64,000 nucleotides of DNA from CAYUXU01 sp964489695. GTDB lineage: Bacteria > Bacillota_I > Bacilli_A > Erysipelotrichales > Erysipelotrichaceae. The first letter of the stretch is position 1, and each line of letters starts with the position of its first letter. Of the stretch, positions 42,995 through 51,648 are shown piece by piece. A program made the translations under genes and the position numbers. The notes under the pieces are model-generated. The model did no database searches and was not told where the DNA came from. It saw only the letters and a program-made list of their open reading frames with translations. The stretch covers positions 10,158 through 74,157 of the forward strand of contig CAZAZP010000002.1 in assembly GCA_964489695.1 (NCBI GenBank), in the 5' to 3' direction.

Positions 42995-44971
42995 ATGGAA
43001 GCAATCAAATTAGATGATTTTTTAGAGTTTAAATATTTTTCTCAATTACAAGCCAGTGGCCAGCAAGTGGCTTGGGTTAAGAGCCAAGCCAATTTAGCCA
43101 ACAATAATTATGACAGTAATATCTGGTTGAAAAGTGAGACCGATATCCGTCAAATGACTAGTTTTAATCAAGAAAGTAGCTTTACTTGGTATCAAGACCA
43201 ATTGTTGTTTAGTGCAAAAAGAACTGCCACTGAACAAACCGCAAATGAGCAAGTAACGACTAATTTTTATCGTTTAGCAACCGATGGTGGTGAAGCAGTA
43301 AAACTATTTTCCTTACCTTTAGCGGTAACTCGGATTGAACACTGGTATGATAGTAAGTTTTTAGTTTTAGCCAAGATTAACTTAGCCTATCCAGATTGGC
43401 ATCTACTAAGTGATGCGGAAAAGCAAAGTGCGCAAAGTAAACTAAAAGAACAAGAGAATTATTTAGAAATTGAAGATTTATCCTGGTGGAGTAATGGGGT
43501 TGGTTTTACCAATCAAATGCGGTTACGTTTGTTTTTGTTTGATTTAGCCACTAATCAGTTAGTAGCACTATCTGCTCCACAATTTAACGTGGCTGATTTT
43601 TCCGGGAAAGCTGATCACCGTGCAGTTTTATATTATGGGGAAGATAAAGCCTCAGTTTATAGTTTAGAAACCAAATTGTTTGAATATCAGTTAGCCGATC
43701 AAAGCACGAAGTGTTTACTAAGTGACAGTGGTTCATTACGTTATGTAAGATATTTTAAAGACGGTTTATTAGTTGTCCGCTCGTCAGGTCAGGACTACGG
43801 TTTAAATGAAAATCCCCAGTTTTATTATTATCAAGCGGGTAAGTTGAGCTTAATCAGTCAGTTTGATTATGCGATTGGTTCTTCAGTTGGTAGTGATGTG
43901 CGCTATGGTGGACTTAATAGTATAAAACTAGTGGATGAAGTGTTATATTTTGTGGCAACGATTAATCACGAAGCGCATTTATTAGCTTTAAAAGATCAAA
44001 AAATTGAGACAATTTTAGCCTTTAATGGTTCAATTGATGGCTTTGATATTAGCAACCAACAGGTATATTTAATTGGTTTAAAACATCAAGCCTTACAAGA
44101 ATTATATGCTTATGATCTAAATACTCAACAATTGACCCAAATCACCACGATGAATGAAGCGATTTTAGCAGATAAATATGTGGCTAAACCTGAAGCTTTA
44201 AGCATTAATGAAACAGCGATTAAAATTGATGGTTGGGTTTTAAAACCGAAAGATTATGATGCGACTAAGCAATATCCAGCGATATTAAATATTCATGGTG
44301 GCCCCAAGACTGTTTTTGGGGAAGTGTATTATCATGAAATGCAATATTGGGCTAACCAAGGCTATTTTGTTTTCTTCTGTAATCCGCGTGGTTCTGATGG
44401 CAAAGGCAATGAATTTGCGGATATTCGAGGAAAATATGGTACGATTGATTATCAAGATTTAATGGACTTTACTGAGGCTGTCTTAAAGAAATATCCCTCC
44501 ATTGACCAAAAGCGGTTAGCGGTTACGGGGGGTTCTTATGGCGGCTTTATGACGAACTGGATTATTACGCAAACCAATCGTTTCCAAGCCGCAGCAACCC
44601 AACGTTCAATTAGTAATTGGATTAGTTTTGCGGGAACAAGTGATATTGGAACTTACTTTACAATGGACCAACAAGGGGTCAGTTCACTTTATCGTGAATA
44701 TGATAAATTATGGGATCATTCACCACTTAAATATATTGAACAAGCAAAGACGCCAACTTTGGTTATTCATTCTAATGAAGATTATCGTTGTTGGATTCCT
44801 GAAGGAATGCAATTGTATACTGCTTTAAAGATGTTAGGGGTTCCCACTAAATTGATGTATTTTAAAGGTGAAAACCATGAGCTAAGTCGAAGTGGTAAAC
44901 CAGTTAATCGGATTAAACGGTTAGCTGAATTAACCGCCTGGTTTGATCAATACGCCAAAAATGCAAAATGA
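42995..44971 (+). CDS. S9 family (prolyl oligopeptidase/acylaminoacyl-peptidase) serine peptidase
   Basis: The 658-residue protein has an N-terminal beta-propeller (to about residue 400) and a C-terminal alpha/beta hydrolase domain. The oxyanion region is LNIHGGPKTVFG, the nucleophile is in TGGSYGGFMTNW near residue 513, the aspartate is in IHSNEDYRCW and the histidine is in FKGENHELSRSG. No signal peptide is seen, so it is cytoplasmic, a likely peptide-degrading enzyme. It overlaps a WYL-domain regulator gene. Confidence 0.92.
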   Translation: MEAIKLDDFLEFKYFSQLQASGQQVAWVKSQANLANNNYDSNIWLKSETDIRQMTSFNQESSFTWYQDQLLFSAKRTATEQTANEQVTTNFYRLATDGGEAVKLFSLPLAVTRIEHWYDSKFLVLAKINLAYPDWHLLSDAEKQSAQSKLKEQENYLEIEDLSWWSNGVGFTNQMRLRLFLFDLATNQLVALSAPQFNVADFSGKADHRAVLYYGEDKASVYSLETKLFEYQLADQSTKCLLSDSGSLRYVRYFKDGLLVVRSSGQDYGLNENPQFYYYQAGKLSLISQFDYAIGSSVGSDVRYGGLNSIKLVDEVLYFVATINHEAHLLALKDQKIETILAFNGSIDGFDISNQQVYLIGLKHQALQELYAYDLNTQQLTQITTMNEAILADKYVAKPEALSINETAIKIDGWVLKPKDYDATKQYPAILNIHGGPKTVFGEVYYHEMQYWANQGYFVFFCNPRGSDGKGNEFADIRGKYGTIDYQDLMDFTEAVLKKYPSIDQKRLAVTGGSYGGFMTNWIITQTNRFQAAATQRSISNWISFAGTSDIGTYFTMDQQGVSSLYREYDKLWDHSPLKYIEQAKTPTLVIHSNEDYRCWIPEGMQLYTALKMLGVPTKLMYFKGENHELSRSGKPVNRIKRLAELTAWFDQYAKNAK

Positions 44972-45914
44972 TTTTCTTTACACGAAGCTACAGCTAATTA
45001 TTCTTTTATTAGCTCGTCTATATAGTAGTAAACGCTTATTAAAAGGCAGTGAAATCGCTGAATTTTTAGGCATTAATGAACGGGCGGTTCGCCGATTAAT
45101 TGAAGAGTTACGTCAACTTGGTTATGAAATTAGTGCACAACCTGGTATTTATGGGGGCTATCGGTTAGAACAATATAATTTATTTTTACCTCCGATTATC
45201 GCAGCTGAGTATCAAGTGGCCTGGCAAGAATTATTTACTTATCTTAGTTCAAGCCAAGATTTATCGAACTATGAATTAATTATGCAATTACTGGCTACTG
45301 TGAACTGGTTTAACGCCAATCCACCAGCTGATTACTATACAACTTATCAAGGTTTTCAACTTCAACCCGCGGTTTTAAACCAGTTAAGAGCTAATCAAGC
45401 TTTAATTAAAACTGCGCTTGATCAACGACATTTAATTATCTTTAAATATCAAGCTAATAAAAAACAGCCAGCAAGAGAAATCGAATTAGTGCCTTATGGC
45501 TTAATCATTTACCAACAGGCACTGTATGTGAAAGGGCATTACCCAAAAGATGAACGCCTACGGACGTTTCGCTTAAGTCGCATGCGTGACTTGCGTTTAA
45601 GTCATAAGTTCTACGTTCCGGTGGCTGAATTTGAATTACCAGCTGCACAACCTTTTAGTCCAGAAGTTTTAAAACCGATTAATATTAAGTTAAAACTCGA
45701 TTATAGCCAATATGATTTAAAAGATTATCAATTAGGCGCTAATCAACACATTAGTGAAGCGGCTGATTATTTTATTTTAGAGGTTACGATGTTAGGCCAA
45801 GCAGCTATTATCAAGTTTGTTTTAGGGTTAGGTGCTCAAGTGGAAGTCTTAGAACCTGATTGGTTAAAGGAAGCAATTAAAAAAGCTAGTTATCAAGTTT
45901 ATTTAAAATATTAG
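44961..45914 (+). CDS. HTH-WYL domain transcriptional regulator (YafY type)
   Basis: The 317-residue protein has an N-terminal DeoR-like winged helix (about 10-70: LLKGSEIAEFLGINERAVRR and LEELRQLGY-type helices) and a middle WYL domain. The WYL triad is seen in a modified form around LVPYGLIIYQQALYVKGHYPKDE, and a C-terminal WCX-like extension follows. WYL proteins sense ligands or nucleic acids and control gene expression. The ATG at 44961 overlaps the S9 peptidase stop by 11 bases with no ribosome site, so the two are translationally coupled. An in-frame TTG at 44943 is an alternative start. Confidence 0.85.
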   Translation: MQNDFLYTKLQLIILLLARLYSSKRLLKGSEIAEFLGINERAVRRLIEELRQLGYEISAQPGIYGGYRLEQYNLFLPPIIAAEYQVAWQELFTYLSSSQDLSNYELIMQLLATVNWFNANPPADYYTTYQGFQLQPAVLNQLRANQALIKTALDQRHLIIFKYQANKKQPAREIELVPYGLIIYQQALYVKGHYPKDERLRTFRLSRMRDLRLSHKFYVPVAEFELPAAQPFSPEVLKPINIKLKLDYSQYDLKDYQLGANQHISEAADYFILEVTMLGQAAIIKFVLGLGAQVEVLEPDWLKEAIKKASYQVYLKY

Positions 45915-45973
45915 GTCATAAGTTGTCCTAGTTATAAGTTAAACTGAAGGTAGAACTTAAGGAGGAGCAACTA

Positions 45974-46222
45974 ATGACACCTGTTTATACCGTCTTTGAT
46001 GGCGCGGAAATGCAACAAATGGTTTTGTTTTTAACTCAACAAGCGGAAACGACGATTTACCAACAGGTGAAGCAAGTCGTACATGAAGAGTTATCGTTTG
46101 CTGATTTTCTGGCTTTAATTAAGCAAGATGCAGCGTTAAAACGATTAGTTCAAGATCTCATCTTGAGTGCTTTAGCCAATGCTCCGCTCGCTGAGTTATT
46201 GCCTAGCGCCCTTTTCCGCTAA
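45974..46222 (+). CDS. Small hypothetical protein
   Basis: The 82-residue protein is not recognised. It is helical, acidic at the centre, rich in Gln, Leu and Ala, and has no membrane segment, cysteine or signal. It is very likely real: AAGGAGG lies 8 bases before the ATG, and a strong terminator begins right at its stop, making a compact single-gene unit between two operons. Confidence 0.7.
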   Translation: MTPVYTVFDGAEMQQMVLFLTQQAETTIYQQVKQVVHEELSFADFLALIKQDAALKRLVQDLILSALANAPLAELLPSALFR

Positions 46223-46246
46223 AAAGAAATCAACTGATTTCTTTTT
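46221..46246 (+). terminator. Terminator of the small hypothetical gene
   Basis: The 11-bp stem AAAAAGAAATC / GATTTCTTTTT with an AACT loop follows the stop codon directly. Confidence 0.8.
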
Positions 46247-46261
46247 ATTTTGTAAATTAGT

Positions 46262-46267
46262 TATAAT
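46262..46267 (+). promoter_or_regulatory. -10 element of the trhP operon
   Basis: TATAAT lies 19 bases before the ATG at 46287. Confidence 0.45.
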
Positions 46268-46286
46268 AGTAGCGAGGTGTTAGAGC

Positions 46287-47165
46287 ATGGATTTAATTGT
46301 TAGTCTTTTACAACTAACTGATTTATCAGATTACCAACAAGCTGGAGTAACTAGTATCGTCGTGGCGGAGCGTCAATATGCCTTAGCTAGTCCGGTTTAT
46401 TATAGTTTAGCGGAAATAAAAGCAGTTACGCTTGCTGCAACCAAACTTGGGATTAAAACTTATGTCTTAGTAAACCGGATGTTTTTTGATGAAGATTTAG
46501 CTGGTTTAAAAGATTATTTAAAATATTTAAAAGAGCTGAAAGTAGCCGGAATTTATTTTGCGGATTTAGCAGTTTTAACTTTAGCTCAAGAATTAGATCT
46601 GGTGGATGTTTTAATTTATGCGCCACGAGCACCACTTACGAATACTTTAGATGCTAAGCTATATTTGGATTTAGGTTTAAAAGCCGTGGAGTTAGCGGAT
46701 GAAATCACCTTAGCTGAACGCTTAGTCATGGCTCAAGCTTTACCAAATCAATTAACGATGGTAATTCATGGGCATTTGTTAATGTCATTTTCCCGTCGAC
46801 CTTTACTTTCAAATTATTTAGCAGAAATTAACAAGACTCACCCAGTCATTGATCGTTATACTTTAATTTTAGAAGAATCAACCCGCCCGCAAAAAATGCC
46901 GGTTTATGAAAATGAACATGGTACGTTAGTTTATCAAGCGGAAATCTTGCAGAGCTTTGCGGAAATCGCCACGTTGGCGCAGCACCAATTAACTAGTTGG
47001 CGGATTGACGGAATGTTTTTAAGTCGTGAACATGTGCTTAAAGCCATCAAGCTTTACGGAGCTTTAATTAAGCCAGAGATTACTTATCAGCCTGAATTAC
47101 TAACTGAATTTAAAGAACCATTAGGTTCAGGCTATTATTATCTAGAAACAAATTTGGTGAAATAA
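46287..47165 (+). CDS. U32 peptidase-family protein, tRNA hydroxylation subunit (YrrN type)
   Basis: The 292-residue shorter U32-family protein resembles B. subtilis YrrN/TrhP1, which together with YrrO/TrhP2 is needed for prephenate-dependent 5-hydroxyuridine formation at U34. It carries the U32 segment VIHGHLLMSFSRRPLLSNY and a degenerate N-terminal half. It abuts the larger partner gene, the usual arrangement. The older label of collagenase-like peptidase should not be taken as function. Confidence 0.85.
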   Translation: MDLIVSLLQLTDLSDYQQAGVTSIVVAERQYALASPVYYSLAEIKAVTLAATKLGIKTYVLVNRMFFDEDLAGLKDYLKYLKELKVAGIYFADLAVLTLAQELDLVDVLIYAPRAPLTNTLDAKLYLDLGLKAVELADEITLAERLVMAQALPNQLTMVIHGHLLMSFSRRPLLSNYLAEINKTHPVIDRYTLILEESTRPQKMPVYENEHGTLVYQAEILQSFAEIATLAQHQLTSWRIDGMFLSREHVLKAIKLYGALIKPEITYQPELLTEFKEPLGSGYYYLETNLVK

Positions 47166-48368
47166 ATGAAACAAATTGAATTATTAGCACCCGCTGGTGA
47201 TTTAAACCGCTTAAAATATGCGATTGTTTACGGTGCCCAAGCGGTTTATATTGGAGGAAAACGCTTCTCTTTACGTAGTCGAGCTTCCAACTTTGATTTA
47301 GCCGAAATTGCCGCTGGGGTCAAGTTCGCCCAAAAATATGGGGCCGCGATTCATGTGACGGTAAATATGTTACCCCATGATGAAGATTTGCCGGGCTTAG
47401 CAGAATACTTGCAAGCTTTAGCAGAGATTGGCGTGACGGCGGTAATTTGCGCCTCACTTTATATTGCTAAATTAGCCAAAGAAGTTGCTCCTAGTTTAGA
47501 AGTCCATTTAAGTACCCAACAATCAACCTTAAACTTAGCAGCGGTAAAGTTATATGCTTCACTTGGCGTCGACCGGGTGGTTTTAGGGCGTGAATTATCA
47601 ATTGATCAGGTTAAACACCTCGTCGAAAATAGTCCAGTCCCCATCGAAGGCTTTATTCATGGCGGGATGTGTGTTAATTATTCGGGGCGTTGTACATTAA
47701 GTAATTACTTTACTTTACGGGATGCGAATCGTGGTGGTTGTGCGCAATCTTGTCGTTGGAAATATCGCTTATATGATCAAGCCGAACTAATTAGTGATCC
47801 AGAAATTCTCTTTTCGATGAGCTCTAAAGACTTAATGGCGGCGGATTATTTGCCTGCTTTAATCGAGATGGGAATTGAAAGTTTAAAGATTGAAGGGCGG
47901 ATGAAATCACTTTATTATATCGCAACGGTGGTAGGGGCTTATCGGCAATTAATTGATACTTATCAAGCGAACCAAGCCATCAGCGAAGCTGAACAACAAG
48001 AATTCTTAGCGGAACTTGCCCGCGCTGAAAATCGGCCTTTTTCAGCGGGTTTTTATGGTGGTATCCCCCAAGCAGCTGGTCATCTCTATGGGGTTAATGG
48101 AGCTGGCGTTACCCATGATTTTTTAGCTGAGGTCTTAAGTTATCAAGCTGGGGAAGCCATCTTACAAGTACGAAATTATTTTGCGGCCAATGATGAAGTA
48201 GAATTTATCGGACCCAAGCACTTTCGGCAAAAAGCGGTGTTAACGGAAATTTTTGATGAAGAGGGTGCAGTAGTGGAGATTTGTAATCGGCCAATGCAAC
48301 AAGTGAAAGTTATAGTTCCATTTGAACTGCACGAGTTTTATCTAATGCGGAAAGTGGGGCAGAAATGA
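47166..48368 (+). CDS. U32 peptidase-family protein, tRNA hydroxylation subunit (YrrO type)
   Basis: The 400-residue protein opens with LLAPAGDLNRLKYAIVYGAQ and contains the U32 signature EGFIHGGMCVNYSGRC, followed by further cysteines in GGCAQSCRWKY. These four cysteines can hold an Fe-S cluster, as found for tRNA/rRNA-hydroxylating U32 proteins. The C-terminal beta domain (from about 310) is typical of YrrO. It starts directly after the previous gene and overlaps the methyltransferase gene. Confidence 0.9.
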   Translation: MKQIELLAPAGDLNRLKYAIVYGAQAVYIGGKRFSLRSRASNFDLAEIAAGVKFAQKYGAAIHVTVNMLPHDEDLPGLAEYLQALAEIGVTAVICASLYIAKLAKEVAPSLEVHLSTQQSTLNLAAVKLYASLGVDRVVLGRELSIDQVKHLVENSPVPIEGFIHGGMCVNYSGRCTLSNYFTLRDANRGGCAQSCRWKYRLYDQAELISDPEILFSMSSKDLMAADYLPALIEMGIESLKIEGRMKSLYYIATVVGAYRQLIDTYQANQAISEAEQQEFLAELARAENRPFSAGFYGGIPQAAGHLYGVNGAGVTHDFLAEVLSYQAGEAILQVRNYFAANDEVEFIGPKHFRQKAVLTEIFDEEGAVVEICNRPMQQVKVIVPFELHEFYLMRKVGQK

Positions 48369-49084
48369 GTGAGCTGATAGCTGGAGCGATTGCTGTAAAA
48401 GCTGCCATCTTAGGTGGTAAACGAGCAGTTGAAGAAGTAATTTTCCTCAATAAACCTCAAAAACGTGATCATAAATATATTTTAAGTCAAGCAACAAGTC
48501 GTGGCTTAAAGATTAGTTTTTTAAGCCCCACTGCTTTTGAAAAGTTAAATCAAGGCAAAGCTAGTGGGGGAATTTTAGCACGTATTTCAGGCTTTAAGTA
48601 TGCTGATTTTAACTCTGCTGAATTAACTGGTTGGTGGTTTTATTTGCAGGGGATTGAAGATCCGTTTAATTTTGGCTATTGTTTACGCAGTTTGTTAGCA
48701 GCTGGCTGTACTGGGGTGTTGGTTGATCAGCGGAACTGGCTGAGTGCCTCAGAAGTTGTGATCCAAAGTAGTGCTGGTGCGAGTGAATATTTACCGCTTT
48801 ATCTGTTAACTGAAGCAACTTTTGCGCAGTTAAAACAAGCTGGTTTTAGCTTAATTGGGTCCCAACGTAGTGAATTTGCCTTACCGCTTAGTAGTTGGTT
48901 ACCACCGGACAAGGTTTTAATGGTTTTAGGTGGTGAAAAGCGTGGCATTTCTAAAACAATTTTGAAACAGCTTGATCAATTAGTGTATATTGATTATGCT
49001 AGTGATTTCAAAATGGCTTTAAATGGTAGTAGTGCTGCCAGCATTTTAGCGTTTCAGCTAGCCTATCAAAAGATAAGGAAATAA
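48365..49084 (+). CDS. SpoU/TrmH-family RNA methyltransferase
   Basis: The 239-residue 2'-O-ribose methyltransferase has the three knotted-fold motifs: IEDPFNFGYCLRSL near residue 98, VLGGEKRGISK near residue 187 and ALNGSSAASILAF near residue 219. The N-terminal part is a short L30e-like RNA-binding domain (VEEVIFLNK). The target nucleotide cannot be read from the sequence. The start overlaps the U32 gene by 4 bases, so it belongs to the RNA-modification operon. Confidence 0.88.
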   Translation: MSELIAGAIAVKAAILGGKRAVEEVIFLNKPQKRDHKYILSQATSRGLKISFLSPTAFEKLNQGKASGGILARISGFKYADFNSAELTGWWFYLQGIEDPFNFGYCLRSLLAAGCTGVLVDQRNWLSASEVVIQSSAGASEYLPLYLLTEATFAQLKQAGFSLIGSQRSEFALPLSSWLPPDKVLMVLGGEKRGISKTILKQLDQLVYIDYASDFKMALNGSSAASILAFQLAYQKIRK

Positions 49085-49089
49085 AGCCT

Positions 49090-50481
49090 ATGGCCAAACG
49101 TAAAGTGAGATTAGATCGGATTCTTATTTTAGTGTTAATTAGTAGTTTAACATTGATAGGACTTTGGGCAGGTTATCAGTGGTTTTTCGCTCCACATGAT
49201 CCAGCTCCTTTAATGCGTTATCAAACTACAGCGGAACCAATTAGTGAAGTCCGCTATTATGAAAAACTTGATAACTTAACTATCGACGGTTTTTACCCAA
49301 AGTTAACAAAGACCGCTAATAATCAATTGGCTGAGTATCTTGAATCATTGATTCAAATAGAAAAAACAACGGTTACCCAACCAACTTATTTCTTAGTGGA
49401 TTATAAATTGACTACTAGTGGTCAGAATCATAGTGTCATATTTTATAGCGCTAAAGGTCCAGAACTGGCTGAGTTAACTTATCAGTTTGAACGGATTTTT
49501 AATTTTAATGCCCAAGGAGAGTTGCTTGAACTAGCAGCGCTTTTTACTGGCGATTACTTAAGAGCTTTAGCTGGTCAAGCGCAACAAGTATTTTGGACTG
49601 ACGCAAAACAACTACCACCGCTAAAATATTATGCGAGCCTAACAGCTGATAGTGCTAATTTTACTAATTATTATTTAAAAGACAATCAACTTTATTTAAG
49701 ATTTCTTGGTTCAGCATTAGGTTTAGCTAACGATGACTGGGTTGAGGCTCCAATTGATCTTGCTACTTTGGCATATTATTTAAAAGAAGATTATCCCAGT
49801 CAAACGCCTATTTTAAAAACAAACGAAGACTTGTTTCCAATTCGTTATCTTGATTTAAGTAAACCACTAGTGGCTTTTACCTTTGATGATGGGCCTCATC
49901 GAACTGTTACTCCGCAAGTTTTGGCTAATCTTACGCAATATCAAGCGCGGGCTACCTTTTTTGTTTTAGGTTTAAATTTGGACCGCAACCGTGAAATTAT
50001 CCAACAAATGGATAAAGCGGGGCATCAAATTGGTAATCACTCGTATAATCACCGAGATTTTACTAAATTGAGCGTAGCAGAAATTGAAAAGCAGTTGGGT
50101 GATACCAATCAATTGTTAATTGATATTATTGATAAACCTGCGGAAATTGTCCGTTTACCATTTGGCAATAATAGTTCAGTCATCCGAAATACCGTCGGTA
50201 CGCCAATTATTTATTGGAGTATTGATACTAATGATTGGCAAAAAAGTCGGCAAAACGATGAGTTATTAGCGGAGTATATTTTAAAAGAAGTACGTGATGG
50301 TTCGATTGTTTTAATGCATGATGTTTATCAAACAACTGCTGATACGATCAAACTAGTTTTGCCAGAACTCATTAAACGGGATTATCAATTAGTAACGATT
50401 GCGGAGTTAGCTCATTTCCGTGAGTTAAGCCAATATCAAGCGGGCCAAGTTTTATTTAATGGTTATCCTAAGAAAAAATAA
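49090..50481 (+). CDS. Membrane-anchored polysaccharide deacetylase, PgdA-like
   Basis: The 463-residue protein has one N-terminal membrane helix (about 13-31), a middle domain resembling DUF3298/DUF4163 (about 50-240) and a C-terminal NodB deacetylase domain. The catalytic and zinc residues are in TFDDGPH near residue 260, HSYNHRD near 318, RLPFG (Arg-Pro motif) near 357, DTNDW near 378 and LMHD near 402. Such proteins remove acetyl groups from peptidoglycan N-acetylglucosamine, giving lysozyme resistance; that specific role is inferred from architecture. Confidence 0.88.
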   Translation: MAKRKVRLDRILILVLISSLTLIGLWAGYQWFFAPHDPAPLMRYQTTAEPISEVRYYEKLDNLTIDGFYPKLTKTANNQLAEYLESLIQIEKTTVTQPTYFLVDYKLTTSGQNHSVIFYSAKGPELAELTYQFERIFNFNAQGELLELAALFTGDYLRALAGQAQQVFWTDAKQLPPLKYYASLTADSANFTNYYLKDNQLYLRFLGSALGLANDDWVEAPIDLATLAYYLKEDYPSQTPILKTNEDLFPIRYLDLSKPLVAFTFDDGPHRTVTPQVLANLTQYQARATFFVLGLNLDRNREIIQQMDKAGHQIGNHSYNHRDFTKLSVAEIEKQLGDTNQLLIDIIDKPAEIVRLPFGNNSSVIRNTVGTPIIYWSIDTNDWQKSRQNDELLAEYILKEVRDGSIVLMHDVYQTTADTIKLVLPELIKRDYQLVTIAELAHFRELSQYQAGQVLFNGYPKKK

Positions 50482-50502
50482 CCTATGTCTAGGTTATTTT
50501 TT
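50473..50502. terminator. Bidirectional terminator between deacetylase and NifU-like genes
   Basis: The 13-bp stem AAAAAATAACCTA / TAGGTTATTTTTT has a TGTC loop and serves both convergent genes. Confidence 0.85.
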
Positions 50503-50737
50503 ATTCTTCAGCTAAAATGACTTTATCGATGCCACCGACTTCTTCTTTTAGCAAGGTTTCAATACCGTGCGTCAAGGTAATATCGAGGGCATGGCAACCA
50601 ATGCAAGCCCCATGCATTTTAACGGTAACAATACCTTCATCAAGGCTAACAAATTCAACGTCACCACCATCACGTTGGATATAGGGACGGATTTTCTCGA
50701 TGACGTCAATAACTTGAAGTTCTTTATCTTGATACAT
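50501..50737 (-). CDS. NifU C-terminal domain protein (YutI type)
   Basis: The 78-residue protein is a single NifU-C/Nfu domain: VIEKIRPYIQRDGGDVEFVSL and HGACIGCHALDITLTHGIE, with the Cys-X2-Cys that binds a transferable Fe-S cluster. It is an Fe-S carrier, relevant to the many cluster enzymes in this window (MiaB, Nth, U32, Rnf). The start is set at 50737 because AAAGGAGGT lies just before it, although the frame stays open further upstream. It follows the PAP2-type gene by 11 bases. Confidence 0.92.
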   Translation of the reverse strand: MYQDKELQVIDVIEKIRPYIQRDGGDVEFVSLDEGIVTVKMHGACIGCHALDITLTHGIETLLKEEVGGIDKVILAEE

Positions 50738-50748
50738 CGTGACCTCCT

Positions 50749-51207
50749 TTAACGTATAAAGAAATAAAACAAGAGTGAAGTAGAAAAACCTAGGATCATG
50801 CCTGAGATTACTTCGATCCATTTATGGCCTAAGACTTCTTTGACTTTTAACAGATAAACGGGGTTCTCCAGATTTTTCTGGGTAATTGTTTCAATATCTT
50901 TAATCAACTGTTGGGTGATTTGGATATTGCGTCCCGCGTAAAAGCGCACGTTGGTGGCATCATAGGTCACCACTAAAAAGAAGACTAGGGTCACGGCAAA
51001 GATGGTGGAAGAAAAGTTCTCTACGATCCCGACGGCTAATAGTAAAGCTGAGACCATCGCAGTGTGCGAACTTGGTAAATTACCACTATCTAGCAATAAA
51101 TGCCATTTCCAGCTTTTATGCTGCCAGTAATAGATTAAAGGCTTTAATACCTGGGCTATTATATTGGCAGTAAAGGCAGCGTAGAAGGGATACATCTGTT
51201 TTAACAT
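50749..51207 (-). CDS. Divergent PAP2-family membrane protein (YuiD/DUF212)
   Basis: The 152-residue protein contains the DUF212 signature DSGNLPSSHTAMVSAL (a divergent phosphatase motif), ATNVRFYAGRNIQ and VKEVLGHKWIEVISGMILG. About four membrane segments are seen. It belongs to the acid-phosphatase/vanadium-haloperoxidase related group, so a lipid-phosphate phosphatase role is possible but unproven. The start at 51207 follows GAGGTG with 7-base spacing. It forms an operon with the NifU-like gene. Confidence 0.87.
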   Translation of the reverse strand: MLKQMYPFYAAFTANIIAQVLKPLIYYWQHKSWKWHLLLDSGNLPSSHTAMVSALLLAVGIVENFSSTIFAVTLVFFLVVTYDATNVRFYAGRNIQITQQLIKDIETITQKNLENPVYLLKVKEVLGHKWIEVISGMILGFSTSLLFYFFIR

Positions 51208-51253
51208 GCTGTTCACCTCGCAGTTCATTATAGCACAATCAAGAATATTTTAT

Positions 51254-51261
51254 GCTATAAT
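51254..51261 (+). promoter_or_regulatory. Extended -10 promoter of S1-domain gene and pgi
   Basis: TGCTATAAT (TG at 51253-51254, -10 at 51256-51261) lies 21 bases before the S1 gene ATG. Confidence 0.5.
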
Positions 51262-51282
51262 TAGACCTGTGGAGTGATTTGT

Positions 51283-51648
51283 ATGAAGTATTTTCCCGGA
51301 GCAATTGTTGAGGGTTTAGTGACTGGAATTAAGCCTTACGGTGCTTTTGTGGATATAGAAGGCAACGCTGGTTTAATTCATATTTCAGAAATAACTAGTG
51401 GCTATGTCAACGATGTCTATCGTTTTTTAAGTATCGGCGATAAAGTAACTGTCAAAATTCTTGATGTTGATCCCAAAAATAAACATTATCAATTATCATT
51501 AAAAGCTTTAAACCAGAAACGACTGTACTGGCATCGTCGGCAGTTAGTTTTCGGTGGCATCCCCCAGTTTACCCTCGGTTTTAAAACAGTGGCTGAGCAG
51601 CTACCGCATTGGTTAGCTGCAATTAATAAAGGAGTAAAAGATGATTAA
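51283..51648 (+). CDS. S1 RNA-binding domain protein (YugI/CvfD type)
   Basis: The 121-residue protein begins with one S1 domain (residues 1-70: PGAIVEGLVTGIKPYGAFVDI, GLIHISEI, KILDVDPKNKHYQLSLKAL), followed by a short basic C-terminal extension. The family (general stress protein 13, CvfD) binds RNA and ribosomes. The ATG at 51283 has GGAG 8 bases upstream. It overlaps pgi by 8 bases. Confidence 0.88.
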   Translation: MKYFPGAIVEGLVTGIKPYGAFVDIEGNAGLIHISEITSGYVNDVYRFLSIGDKVTVKILDVDPKNKHYQLSLKALNQKRLYWHRRQLVFGGIPQFTLGFKTVAEQLPHWLAAINKGVKDD

